Shown here: one piece after another, positions 1-60,489 of the stretch
Layout of the letters: every line of letters begins with the position of its first letter
Numbering within the stretch: position 1 is the stretch's first letter
Source: Aurelia coerulea
Lineage: Eukaryota; Cnidaria; Scyphozoa; Semaeostomeae; Ulmaridae
Reading direction: 5' to 3'
Length of the DNA stretch: 64,000 nt
Assembly (NCBI GenBank): GCA_039566865.1
Contig: CM076948.1
Coordinates: forward strand, 10,427,001 to 10,491,000
Translations under genes and position numbers: made by a program
The notes under the pieces: generated by a model
What the model saw: the letters and a program-made list of their open reading frames with translations, nothing else
What the model was told of the DNA's origin: nothing
Databases searched by the model: none

Positions 1-71
1 AATTTATGACAAATTTGTTTTCTTCTTGTCGACCTGCTGTAAAGAATTTCCGCTTGAGAAAATACGTCTTG

Positions 72-267
72 AAGGTAGTCTGTCACGCATCTGATTGGCT
101 GCAATAAAGTCAGAGCTCAACGCAGCGAGCGTCGTTGTGAATCATTGTATTTGAAACAAATAAGGGCTGGTCTTTATCAGTCATAGAAAGTCAGTAGGAT
201 CAGGCACCATTCAACTATTCTTTACATTGTCATTATCACCAAATCAGATGCGTGACAGATTGCCTTT
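72..267. mobile_element. Short inverted-repeat element (MITE-like), family A
   Basis: The two ends are inverted copies of each other over about 25 bp, including the block CACGCATCTGATTGG on the left and its complement on the right. A second, longer copy of the same ends lies at about 31195-32157. There is no coding capacity, so this is a non-autonomous DNA element. Target duplication is unclear, and boundaries are good to a few bases. Confidence 0.55.
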
Positions 268-354
268 AAGTGACAACAACAACAACAGCAATCTATAAGT
301 ATCTGAACAACAACAACAAAATAGTTTACGCAAGCAAAAAGCACGTTGAACAAA

Positions 355-1050
355 ATGGATGCCACGCAGCAAGAACAAAAATTGGTCAAAGTATTTGTTT
401 CAAATGTGCCAGGTTTGGAGTTCATTAGTGCATCGGAAGTCAATGTAACATTTAACTTGAAATCAAAACAAGAACAGAGAGGTAGAGTTTCGTTCACCAT
501 ACCAGTGCAATCATTAGGTAAGCCCACAAAATTGAGGTCGGTTCATCACTATTGGTTGGTTGTGTCTGAATTGTCAGGTGTTTGAAGAGAAGGCAAAAGC
601 AAACAAAGAAATCCTCCAGGGCCTAGAGAATTGTATGAAAGGATTACCATGGGATTATGCTCTGTCTGCGTACAGTTTTTTCAAGGAAGAAACGAGAGAA
701 TAATCTGCGAAACTGACGCAGGCTGTAGCAAGCGAAGAAGAAAAACTCGAGAAAAGTGGGCCTAATTTGGAAGCTAACAACGATGTAACTCCAAGAACAG
801 ACACTGTTATTGAAGCAAATCCGACTGGAATTTATTTGTACAACGAAGGTTGATGATAATGATGATAAGTCCCCACCTGCAAAAATCATCAAATTAGATG
901 GCTACTACAAAATGCCATCAAAGATCAAGTTCAGAGTAACTTGCAGCAGAAATGGCAAGAAGCATAATTTTACTTCAATGAAAGCTGCAAAATAAAGAAT
1001 ATTTTAAGTGGGACGTTAATTTGGAACATTTTGATTTTAGAACAAACGAT
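355..1050 (+). pseudogene. THUMPD3: THUMPD3-like pseudogene (5' half, broken)
   Basis: THUMPD3 is a THUMP-domain tRNA guanine N2-methyltransferase. The segment from the ATG at 355 matches its N-terminal region: a post-start stretch containing VPGLEF, a GRVSFTIPVQSL strand-like segment and an LRSV block, then a KGLPWDY segment. Near the end KIKFRVTCSRNGKKHNFTS matches the conserved THUMP motif, and EYFKWDVNLEHFDF follows. The match continues through at least three frame changes (about 577, 845 and 996) and an in-frame TAA at 701-703. No introns are seen. The methyltransferase half is absent, because a LINE begins at about 1045. This looks like a truncated retrocopy or decayed duplicate, not a working gene. 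The family assignment is from remembered conservation, and a database search would settle it. Confidence 0.68.
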
Positions 1051-1654
1051 TCATTCTCGAAAAATCAATTTGCCTTTTAGAAATTACACAGCACAGTAAC
1101 CTCGATGCTCAATATCACGGAAACTTGGTACAAAAATATTGATGAACGCAAACTAAATATGAGCGTATTTTTGAACCTAAAAAAGCTTCTGACAACGCCG
1201 ACCATGATATTCTGCTATCGAAGTTGTCATCACTTGGAGTCATTGGGAAAACACATAGCTGGTTCACATCATATGCCTCCAAAATAGAGAGCAATTCTGC
1301 TGTGTTCATGGCCAAATGTCATCCATAAACGGCATAGATTGTGGCATTCCTCAGGGATCGTGCTTGGGGCCTTTGCTATTTATCATATACGTTAATGATT
1401 TCGAACGTTCTCTGCAAGGGGCAACTCCCAACATGTTCGCTGATGATACAAGTATAATTTGTTCTTCTACTGATAGTGATTCTCTACTTAGGAATATAAA
1501 TAATGAGATGGCTAATATCGCGGAATGGATGCAGCAAACTAAACTAAGTTTAAACACAGATAAAAGCGAAGTTACGGTCATAGGCCATTCAAGGCAGCAA
1601 AATAATCCGAAGGAGCTAAGAGCAATTGAGGTCAACCATAAGAAAATAGATAAA

Positions 1655-2279
1655 TAGTAATTCTGCCATTGATACTCACTTACTGAGCAGTAATGAGTGA
1701 GGTAACAACTATAGCGAGGATTGTTTCCAAATTTTGAGTAGGTAGGGGAAGGTCTGTCTTCCACCTCAAGGTTTTATAAGCGGTGTTTATCAAACTTCGA
1801 GATCCCTCCCTCTGCCGACAGAACGACTTCATTTTCACGTTGCAATTGTCCTGATTTGCGCCAAAGGCTTTGATCTTTGGCGGTTGTCTGTTGAGTTTAG
1901 CCAACAAGTGGCTTAGGTGCTATTGGCGTGTAATTTTCGGTTTTGTTTTGTTCATCTGCTAATAAAAGTGGCCTGTTTTTATTGGTAATTTGCTCTTCGC
2001 ACGAACCAAACTGATGAGAGTGCGACGAAAGGCGTATTTGGTGATTTCACGTTTATCCTTACAGCAGTTACTGGTGAGTTACTAACTTATTTCTTTCCTT
2101 TCAGGCTTTAAGATTAATTCGGTTTTCTCTTTCAGGATTCAACATGTTTTTCTTGTTACAGGTTTATTTTGGTTGTTGTTTCTTTTACAGGAGTTAATAG
2201 TCCTCTCTCTACTGATTTCGGTGTTTTTGTTGCGTTTATGGGTTTTAATATGATGAGTCCATTATTTAAAGCTACTTTT
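1655..2279. mobile_element. 625-bp nested insertion in the LINE, with 12-bp target duplication
   Basis: The LINE reading frame stops at 1654 and resumes in the same codon context at 2292. The 12-mer AAAATAGATAAA occurs at 1643-1654 and again at 2280-2291. Removing one copy and the insert restores the RT protein order (KKIDK then VTKTKYLGF). The insert has no recognised coding region, no TG...CA ends and no clear terminal inverted repeats. A 12-bp duplication fits a retroposed (LINE/SINE-type) insertion. Family unknown. Confidence 0.7.
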
Positions 2280-3147
2280 AAAATAGATAAAGTTACAAAA
2301 ACCAAGTATCTCGGTTTCAATATAGACGAAAACCTTAGCTTGGAAGATCAATATAAAAAAGTTAAAGCTGAGGTTTAAAGTGACCTCTCTGCACTTTGGA
2401 AGCTGAAGGACATTCTCCCCAAGTCAAAGCTAGCTGCAGTTTATCGAGAATTGATCGAGAGCCACCTGAGGTATGGTAACATGATACGGGGGTGCATCTC
2501 AGATACCAACCTTAGCATTCTCCAGAAACTACAGCCAAGAGCAAAAACTCTGATCAAAAATGGAAAATACAAGGATGAATGGGTTTGTGGCTGGTTGCCT
2601 GTCAAAGAATTGATAAGATATGGCAGGTTAGTTATGACACATAAAATCCTTCATGGAAACTGTCCAGAAAATTTGCAAAATAGATTCACTCGGAGGTCCC
2701 AGATTTCAAGCTATTCAATAGCCAAAATCTGCATCTGCCTAAACCTCGATTGGAATTTACCAAAAAAGAGTTTCCAATTTACAGGAACATCAGCATAGAA
2801 TGAGATCCCGCAACAGCACAGAGACTGACCCTCTCTAAACTGCTTTAAAAAGGAAATTAAACAACTCCTCGTGCGCTAAGGTGGGTGAGTGCATTTTTGG
2901 TCCCTCTGGCCTCGTGGTGTTATGGTGCTTTATGTAATCTAACTCTGACTGTAATATGTGATGAGTGTGACTTGCCGTTGGTACATGATAGGCACATTTT
3001 CCCTTGACCTGAAAAACTGGAAATGTTCTCTTTTTGGCTCGAAATCTAACTCCGACTGTAATATGTAATGACCATACTGTATAAGTTTCGAAAACAAATT
3101 TATTTCGGTTCCCTCCACGCCATTTATTTCGGTTAACCCGCTAACTA

Positions 3148-3183
3148 AAGCATCATTCATTCACTCACTCACTCACTCACTCA
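3148..3183. repeat. ATTC/ACTC simple repeat at LINE 3' end
   Basis: A run of CATTCATT and CACT tetranucleotide units lies directly after the last recognisable LINE sequence. It is probably the element's own 3' terminal repeat. Confidence 0.75.
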
Positions 3184-3627
3184 TACACCCCTACATGACA
3201 CGCCCGTGCTACCCTCTTCTTTACCGAAATTTGCTTTGGTACCCCTTTTATGATGAATTTTGGCGGAAAATTGCCCATTTTAATCATTTTTTGCGAATTT
3301 CAGTGAAATCCCACGCTTGTTTATGGAAAATTTGCCAAAAAAGGACCCTTGTTTAGAGAATTTTGGGCCCAAAAACCCACCCATATGGGTGGCACATACC
3401 CGTACCTTGAACATGTTATGTACCCCCCCCCCGGGTCACACACACGCACACATGCTAATTGTACTTCTCTCCCTTCTCTATGTCATCCTGCGGCCTTAGA
3501 GCCCTAAATTCGCACAACTCCTTTTGGCGGCTCTGACTCGTTTTGAGTTCATTTTGGTATTTGTTATAAAAGGATTACAAATTTGCTAAATTTTATTTTT
3601 GATGATATTTGCATGTTTCTTTATCAG
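3184..3627. other. No gene seen; flank upstream of first visible NSMAF exon
   Basis: This stretch is low in complexity, with a short C-run near 3422. No exon encoding the missing NSMAF N-terminus was found here. It ends in the acceptor TTTCTTTATCAG before the exon at 3628. Confidence 0.5.
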
Positions 3628-52836
<49,209 letters not shown>

Positions 52837-53758
52837 TAAAGCATGGCAGATACGAATCCAACACACGCATCTCAATTCTTAATTTATTCGACGAAATTTG
52901 GAATCATCATTTCCCCCTACACATTGACACATTGATTCCTCGTCACTAAAATGATATGATGATGACCAAGTTTTGAACAGCTTGTGCAAGATCAAGCCTG
53001 GCATCTTGGATTAATCTTCTCCTTGACAAAAAAGTTATGCAGATAGGCTTTTCATTCACATGATTGTTCAACACTTTGATACAATTTTAAAGAAAATTGG
53101 TAAAATATTTTCATCGTTAGTTAAAAAACTTAGATTTATTCACCGTGGATTTTGATAAAGTTCATTCATTGACTTGCAAGGAGAAAAGCTTCCTTTGTTG
53201 GGCCTTCCAGCGGCTGCCCAATAGATATTGAGGTAAAGTTCTCCAAGTCTTTTTAGTTAAGAAATCCGACATATTCTTCGATCGCCTTGCTCTGTTTCCC
53301 TTTATGAACTGAACTGACAACGCTTCATTGAAGTCAGTTTCATTCTATATAACTCTTCTTTCTGATTTCAAAAAGCCACCGGAGGTAAAATTGCTTCAAA
53401 TTTTTGCAAATTTTTGCACATAAATGACAAAACACATTCGCAGCACTGCGCACAGCTTGGTTTGGGAGGAAAGGGAAGGGAGGGGCGTTTCTATGGGAGA
53501 CAGGATGAGTAATGATAAGCCAAGCAGAATGAAGGGTCGGCAATTCCCTTTCACTCACTGAACAAAGAAAAACTGGGGACTCAACTCATGAAACAAGATT
53601 GGGATATTCATAAGTTCGTAAAAAGGTGCTAGTGCAACGGGACCATAGCATCAATTTGGCAGTTTACAAAAAGCATACTGCTTTCTCAATTATCAATACT
53701 CTTTCGTTGTGTGAGTCTGAAAATGCATCTATCTATGTACCTAGGAGCCCAATGGGTA
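52837..53758. other. 3' flank / UTR of NSMAF
   Basis: No AATAAA or ATTAAA was found before the next element at 53761, so the polyadenylation site is not defined. No other gene seen. Confidence 0.45.
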
Positions 53759-53760
53759 TA

Positions 53761-54687
53761 CAGGGTGTCTTAAAAAATTTGATGTTTGACTAGCTATTGA
53801 AAAATAAAGATAAAATGAACGGGTGCCTCCTTTGTAGCGTAACCCTGTCCCTAGGACCTTAAATGTATTTGGGAAACCAGATTCTCGCAAATCCACTGAA
53901 AATTCACAGAGTTACGAGCTTTCAAAAGATCAAATTTGTGCGACAGCTGAAAACCAGAGAGCCTTTCATTATTTGGCAGGTAAAAATCTCCAAAATCAAG
54001 GTAAAGAAGGTTCTCCAATGTCATACCTCTCTCTCTCTAAAGGAGTCGACATAGTTAAAGCTGGCCTGGGCCAAATTAAAATGTAATCCATTGTATTAGA
54101 AAATTTTGACACATGCTGTTTCATTGTGTAGCTGAAGAAACAATGTGTGTGTGGGCATTTCTTTAGCTTACTTAAAGCGGCAACGAGATATAGCTATGTC
54201 TATTCCTTTAATATCAGAGCGAACCAAATAGGAATTCGAAAATAATTCAATTCCTGTAACCATTTTGAAAATTCACAGAGGAATACAAGTGTCCAAAAAA
54301 TATTTAATGAAAACATAATGAATGAGAGTGATTTATAATTCCTCAAAGCTTCCAACGCTTGAATATATGTTAGAAAAATATTAGGCTATCGACATTTCTT
54401 TCCAACTCGCATTTGGTTTGTTTTGAAACAAACGACAAACAAACAAAGGACAGCCTCAATCTACTTTCAGTATGAATGACATTGAGAAGCCTCTGGTTAT
54501 AGCTGCTTTTATCACTTGAACTTCAAAGGCTTATAACTCCGTGAATATTCAGCGGATTTGCAAGTCTGCTATCTAAAATTAATCTAAAGTCTTTGAGACA
54601 GAGTGACCTTACAATGGTAGAACCCTTTCATGAAATCGTTATTTTGTAATACTTAATCAAACATCGATCAATTTTTGGGACACACTT
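53761..54687. mobile_element. CAGGGTGTCTT-family TIR element
   Basis: Left end CAGGGTGTCTTAAAAAATTT after TA, right end ATTTTTGGGACACACTT then TA. The inner blocks CCTAGGACC, GAGTTAYRAGC and CTAAAATTRATC-like stretches are partly inverted. Confidence 0.72.
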
Positions 54688-54986
54688 TATATTGAAATAT
54701 ATGTGCCTTTATCATTCATGCTAAATTTTGAATAAAGACCCGTTGTCAACTATGATCATTTGTGAGCAGAACAAAGAGCAAGACACAGAGAATTTCGGCC
54801 AAAAGAAACTTTTAGATAACATCAAAGTCGACTTTGGCGCCAGGAAGGATCATGGTTAGCAATGGGTTTTTAAATCATTTTTGGCATTATGGAAATAAAA
54901 CCAGTTGGAACAAGGTACCGAACGTCCTAAGATACAGTGGCGACGTTTTCAAGGCCGCTGAAGACGAGTTTTGATTTTGATATTTC

Positions 54987-55889
54987 GGGTTTTACCAATC
55001 AATGGCCCTGGCCCAATGGCACTATGGCCCTATGGCACTATGGCTCTATGGTCTTGTATCTTTTATTGCGAATACCTTGAGTATGAGGTCGACAGTGTAT
55101 TCGACTAGAATTCGTACAAATATTGCTTCAAATGATGCCCAAACTGATGCACAAAGTTCTCGTTCACTGAGCGAGATTCCCCGAAGTGATGTGGGGGATT
55201 CCCCTTGAAATCATCAAATTTGAAAGGACTGTACGAAGAAAGCTTTCACAGACATCCTCCAAAGCAACAATCAATTATTGTTTGGCGATTGTACTGGTAT
55301 TTACCCGGTCTTTACAAGTTAACAGGCAATACAATACAATAATACAATACAACGCAGCACAATTTGGCTCTGACACATTTTGCCCCACTCCCCAAAGTGT
55401 TTTAGCGGTTTTAGCATGACAGGCTGTAAATCAGTTACATGCACTATAGTAATGCACGCATCTTTTTTATAAGAAACTAAGAATAGGAGCCACTGCTGAA
55501 AGTTCTGAAAATTAAGAGATATTAGCTCCGTTGCTATGAGTTGGAAAATCGTTAAGATTTGTTGGACCCCCTCCTCTACTTTTTTATCTCACAACAGAAG
55601 TGAGATAAAAAACACATTCTTGACAACAATGCTGCGCCCTTTGCCGTGTTTCCCATAGCAACAAAGCAAAGAAAGTTACAGCTGGTGATTCCCTGCATCA
55701 ACACTTTCGCGGAATTCTCGCTCGGTGAGCGAAAACTTTGTGCATCAGTTTGGGCATCATTTGAAGCAATATTTATACGAATTGTAGTCGAATACACTGT
55801 CAAACTCATACTCAAGGTATTCGCAATAAAAGATACGAGACCATAGTGCCATAGAGCCATAGGGCCAAGGTCATTGATTGGTAAAACCC
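54987..55889. mobile_element. Foldback element with about 215-bp inverted ends
   Basis: The left arm (54987-55205) and right arm (about 55670-55889) are inverted. They share GGGTTTTACCAATCAATG, TTCAAATGATGCCCAAACTG and GAGTATGAG blocks. The short frames in the arms are mirror images of one another and not genes. Confidence 0.88.
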
Positions 55890-55968
55890 TGCTACAAGTC
55901 AGACTTTGATACTTTGTTTGCCCAGTTCTGGTAGTGGCTGCAGAGTTGCTGTCAACATCCCAATTTAA

Positions 55969-56849
55969 GGTTACTGTAACTGTTCAGACGACAAGTTTTC
56001 GATTTTTCGTTTTTGTCATAATCTGATGGTATAAGTATTTGAGGACTGTTTATACCAACTCACTTCCAGAAATAGTCACAATTACTTGGAAATTTGAGCA
56101 TTTTAAAAGGAGCAATCCTGTTTCTCAAAAATTGCGGGAATATACATAAGCGGATTAAAGTAAACTCACTTGACCTTGCAGCTATGTTCATGACATCCCG
56201 CGCTGCTGTGTTATTGACATAATGCTTTACCAATACCGCGCTTAAGCCTAATTGCTTGACCTTTCATGCATAATCGTATTTCCCGCAATTTTTGTTTCAT
56301 TTTGATAAAAGCCTGATTTCTCGAAACAGGATTCCCGAGTACTGGTGGGTAATAAAAAATCTTTGTGTACCCAACAGGCCAATCGAATCGCTTGAAACTT
56401 GGCACACAGAGTCACAATGCATATAACTACGAAACCGTGTCAGCGATTTGTGATAGATCCACTGGTCCGATTTTTACAAGGGTCTGAAAGTTAAAAAAGA
56501 CATTTAAGACATTTACATTTATTTAAAATGATATCATTTCAAGGCAATACCTTTTATCAAAAATTCGTGACACGGTTTTGCAGTTCAGGGCCTTAAGTCT
56601 TTGGTAAATAGAAAGTCGTGGTCCAACGATTATCATTGGGGTACACAAAGATTTTTTCCCAAGGGTGGTCGATTTTGCCTAAAATCTCGAACAAATCATT
56701 CGCGCTTTTATTGAATCAACTGAATAAATTTTCATGATATTCTACGTTTAATTCTGCGTCGAATGATGCATAAGTTTGTTTGGTATATTTTGACGAACGG
56801 CCGTGGTAAACGGAGTTTCTTAATCGCCGCCTGAACGGTTACAGTAACC
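55969..56849. mobile_element. TTAA-flanked TIR element
   Basis: Ends GGTTACTGTAACTGTTCAG and near-complement, flanked by TTAA at 55965-55968 and 56850-56853. 881 bp; internal blocks such as CAAAGATTTTTT pair as well. piggyBac or Kolobok-type, non-autonomous. Confidence 0.85.
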
Positions 56850-56853
56850 TTAA

Positions 56854-58204
56854 GGTATCTGGAAAGCTAGGGGGTGTGGTAACGAGCAATTTAAGAAGAC
56901 TTTCATTTTACAGTTTGTATATTTTGTTGAAGGGTTGATGTTATTTAAACATAAAACCATGGGTGCATCATGTTTTTAAGAGAATAATCATGAATTCAAG
57001 TAGATTTACGCAACAATGCTTAAGACATTGAAAAAAAGTTCGTCAAGTTATTTTAAATGGAACACTACTACCAATCCACTGCAAGGCTGGCAAACGTAAA
57101 AAATCAGATTTAGTTTGGAGATCCTGACTTATAGGAAATTGGCTCCATAATTAAATGTATATTATTTGATCGAATGAAACGAGTCATTTATTTAATTCAT
57201 GAATGAAAATGAATGAAAGGTCACTTTCTCATCTTCGCTCCTACTCAGGCTCCCAGGAGAGGTACTTAGGTACTAAAAACCACGGGGATGTGCTCGAGAT
57301 GGAGAAACTCCGATAGGAGGCTTGGTATGTATGTGCCTCTGAGAATCCAGATGGGGGAGAACCCATAACCAGGGCAATATTATGAAAATATGACCCTAAA
57401 TGCAGGGCAACATCTGAAATATGACCCTATAACGACGACAAAATTTTCCATATAATAAGACGTATCGTTTGTAGATTTAAATTCCTTTTAGCTTTTTGTC
57501 ACAATAGCTAATAATAGCAATAAATTGCTGACTTTTACCCTTATAGAGACACAATCACCGAAAATTCAATTGACTGAGATTTATGAAAAGAAACTTGTAT
57601 CGCGAGAATTTTTCTGTTGTCTTTCCATTGCTTATGCGCTCTTGCCGCAGAAAAGTGTGGGTACAAATACGTTGTTTTTCCTTTCCTTGTACTATTTTAT
57701 GATACTTCCAGAAGTCGTACGAAAATAAGAGATATATTTTCGGAGTGCACAAGGTCCCTTATTCATGCATGGAGAATCTCGTTGAGATTTTCCGACACAA
57801 AAATTTGCGAATGTGTCTTTTAATTACAGCAAATCTCCGTAAAGCAGACCCATAACCTGAGAAAATTCACAAAACATGACCTATAACCTGGGCAAACGCA
57901 AATTAAGTCGTAACCCAGGCAGGCACATATATCAAGTCCCCTATATGAGCTACCCCTCTTGGATATGCCTTGCGAGAATGCCCAAAAATGATGCTCGGCA
58001 TTCCAATTTTTCGCAATTTCTGCAAACTGCACCCCTAAAGATTTCTATTGGTAAGAACAAGAGCAAATGTCACATGTTTTGTCTCAAAAGTAAGCTCTAA
58101 AAACAGTTTGAAAACAGTTGTATAATCACAATATCTCCACCAAATTTCAACCAATATGGGGAGTTTCTGCTTTCCTGCATTCTGATTCAAAAATCCGCAT
58201 TTAC
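56854..58204. other. No gene seen
   Basis: Contains a possible decayed repeat with ACCCATAACCWGGGCA at about 57360 and related CCATAACCTGRG blocks at about 57850-57900. No supported coding region. Confidence 0.4.
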
Positions 58205-58904
58205 AGGGTGTCCTAAAACATTTATGCTGTTTGAATAGCTACTGCGGAGGAGCCGTTTGAATGCCAACTTTGAGCCAATCTGACAAGTGGTTGCTGATTT
58301 ATTGAGAAAGAAAGTAAAATCAGTGATCTCCGTACTTAACCTTATAACTTGAATTTTAGCATCAAATGGACTTAAACTTTGCAGTTATGTCAGGAAACAC
58401 ATTTGGGAGTAACTAATAACTCAAGAATTTGGACCAGGAAACCTGCTGAACGCAATATTGTTGGTTTAAAACGACCTTATCACTTTTGAGAGGCAAAATA
58501 ACTAATGGACGCATGTCGTGGCCTGCAGTACTTGTGTTCCATATAACCATTTCCAGCAACCCTAAATATGTTCAAAAATATTCTTGGTTATCACAAAATC
58601 CAATCCATGACTATCTGTTTCACTTATGAACAGCAGGAAACCGGGCTAAGTACGTTTTTCAATCATTTTCTTTTGATTTTAACATAATGGAGAATAATTA
58701 ATCCTCTGGTTTTGGGGCAGCCAATGATTTTTATTTTCTTGCTCCATAAATCAGCAACTACTGATCAGATTTACTCAAACTTGATGTCAGCCTTCACGTT
58801 GCAGTCTCTTCTATCAAAAATTTTAAAAACGGAAAAATTGGATTTATGGCTGCTAGGCAGCAGCTACTCAAACAGCGCACATGTTTTTTTTTGGGAAACC
58901 CTTT
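58205..58904. mobile_element. CAGGGTGTCCT-family TIR element
   Basis: Left end CAGGGTGTCCTAAAACATTT after TA. The right end is altered (TTTTGGGAAACCC). Inner arms TTTGARTAGCTRCTGC and ACTTGTCAGATT-like blocks are inverted. Related to the 38656 and 46115 elements. Confidence 0.7.
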
Positions 58905-59190
58905 TGATGAACGGCATTTAGATGGACAACACGAAATCGATCCGGACAGCCACATTTTATACCATTTCAATCAACCAAACCATTCTGCAGATGATATGTC
59001 AATTCTCGTCTCCTATATGCATCTACAGAAAGCACAAGGAGAAAAACATTGGAGAAATGAATCATTTTTAAACTTGGAATATTGTATCCATCAGGACTCA
59101 ACAAGCAATTTACGTATCTCCAATAACATTCTATATTTTCCAACATCCCTTTCCTCTTCTCAGTCCTTTTTACATCACATCGATTCCTTT
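58905..59190 (+). pseudogene. Possible Penelope-like / GIY-YIG element fragment
   Basis: The frame reads DPDSHILYHFNQPNHSADDM then SILVSYMHLQKAQGEKHWRN and ESFLNLEY. The HFN.P.HS..DM pattern followed by R..RE/W..E..F is seen in the C-terminal part of retroelement proteins that carry a GIY-YIG endonuclease. No upstream catalytic part is seen; the TIR element before it may have split it. Identification is tentative. Confidence 0.4.
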
Positions 59191-59547
59191 GATTACGATC
59201 CTAATCCTTCGAGAGGGGTACTTCAGGGTTTGCGGTATTGCGGTTTGCGGTAATGACGGAAAAAACTTGCGGTATTGCGGTATCCAACTTTCACAGCGCT
59301 GTATGCGGTATTGTACGAAAATTAACATCCAAACTTCATGTAATGCCATTTTCCTGTTGAGGAACAAAGCATCTTCGAAACGAATTGATAGAGGAAAGAA
59401 AACCAAAGGAGAGGGAAGTCCCTTATCTCTCTCTCCTTGTGCCTGCTCCACCTGCTCAACCTTAAAAAGGGTACCTGCGGAGGAGAGCACGCAACAGTTT
59501 TATCTGAAGAAAAAAATCAAAATATTTGCACGAATCAAAACTTTAAA

Positions 59548-60420
59548 TGTGGGAAAATCACCCCTGTTTTAAAATCGGGCAATCCGACAATGTTGGACAG
59601 CTATACGCCGATCACGGTAATTCCTGCTCTATCAAAAGTTATCGAGGAGATCATTTATAACCATCTGTCCCAGTACCTTGAATCGAATGGCCTGTTGTGC
59701 CCACATTAGTTTGGGTTTATACAAGGGCGATCTACGCAAACGCAACATGCTGTTACTTTACTATCAGAAAAGGTTAGACAGAACATTGATAAAGGTCTAA
59801 GTGATGCTGTCTATATTGACTTCCGTAAATCCTTCGACACAGTGCATCATGAAACCTTGCTGGAAAAATTGCCAAGTTATGGTATAGATGATGTGGAATT
59901 ACAATGGATAGGTGATTATCTCTTTAGAAGGAAACAAATAGAAATGTTTGATAACACCAGCTCATGCAAAGAAAACGTTACATGTAGTGTCCCACAAGGA
60001 TCCATCCTGGGGCCTTTTCTCTTTGGGCTGATAATCAACGACATCCATATTCCGCTCATTGATGCTGGCATTACACTATATGCCGACGATACTGTTTTAC
60101 CTTGTGCGGGAAAGAATTCAAATGAAATAGAACATTACAAAAAAGCGTCAGCCAGAGTAAACTTTTTCTCGTATTCGCGAAAAAGTCAGCCCTTATGTAG
60201 CAGAGTCGATATATAAAACAATAATACGGCCACTACTGTTGTACTGCTTCCCACCACAGCTTTCCTTACCCTGAGAAACAGTAAACAAGCTACAGTATAT
60301 ACAAAATAGAGCAGCCTGAATTTTCAATCCAAGAGCAAAGATAACATCATGAAAAGAGACACAAGGGTGGCCATTGACGTGTTCGCAGTACAACTGTTAA
60401 TGCATATTCCACGTTCAGGT
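59548..60420 (+). mobile_element. LINE remnant, reverse transcriptase, plus strand
   Basis: Encodes ITPVLKSGNPTMLDSYTPIT, SKVIEEIIYNHL, then after a TAG at 59707-59709 FGFIQGRSTQTQHAVTLL, DFRKSFDTVHHETLL, VPQGSILGPFLFGL and the catalytic YADD at 60079-60090. After an internal deletion it resumes with IIRPLLLYC and LQYIQNRAA. A CR1/L2/Jockey-type RT, clearly inactive. Confidence 0.9.
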
Positions 60421-60489
60421 TACATCCCGTAGCTTAAGAAAGTGTGCATGCTGTCTCTGTAGAAAATATAAATAGTTCTTCTTGCTATT

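Larger units (their letters stand above)
1045..3183 (+). mobile_element. Non-LTR retrotransposon (LINE) remnant, RT domain to 3' tail
   Basis: The segment encodes a decayed reverse transcriptase of the CR1/Jockey/L2 kind. Visible blocks are a NQFAF*KLHST start, DADHDILL-like fragments, the IPQGSCLGPLLF motif, the catalytic FADD at about 1436-1447 and the KLSLNTDKSE block. After an insertion it resumes with KTKYLGFNIDENLSLEDQ and the C-terminal thumb region to about 2860. Stops and frameshifts are frequent. The 3' end carries an ATTC/ACTC microsatellite (3148-3183), usual for such elements. The 5' end is truncated and abuts the THUMPD3 copy. Confidence 0.85.

Noticed and set aside
8..90. Possible 5' NSMAF exon opening at an ATG near position 6
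   Set aside because: The peptide does not resemble the FAN N-terminus, and it runs into the inverted-repeat element at 72.
1351..1764. 137-codon minus-strand frame
   Set aside because: It lies opposite the LINE reverse transcriptase, which has the real motifs.
2011..2035. CTGATGAG...CGAAA resembling a hammerhead ribozyme core in the 625-bp insertion
   Set aside because: The bases between the two core blocks do not form a stem II, and no matching stem III or cleavage site was found.
54987..55860. Pair of 68- and 94-codon frames with similar peptides on opposite strands
   Set aside because: They are mirror images produced by the 215-bp inverted ends.
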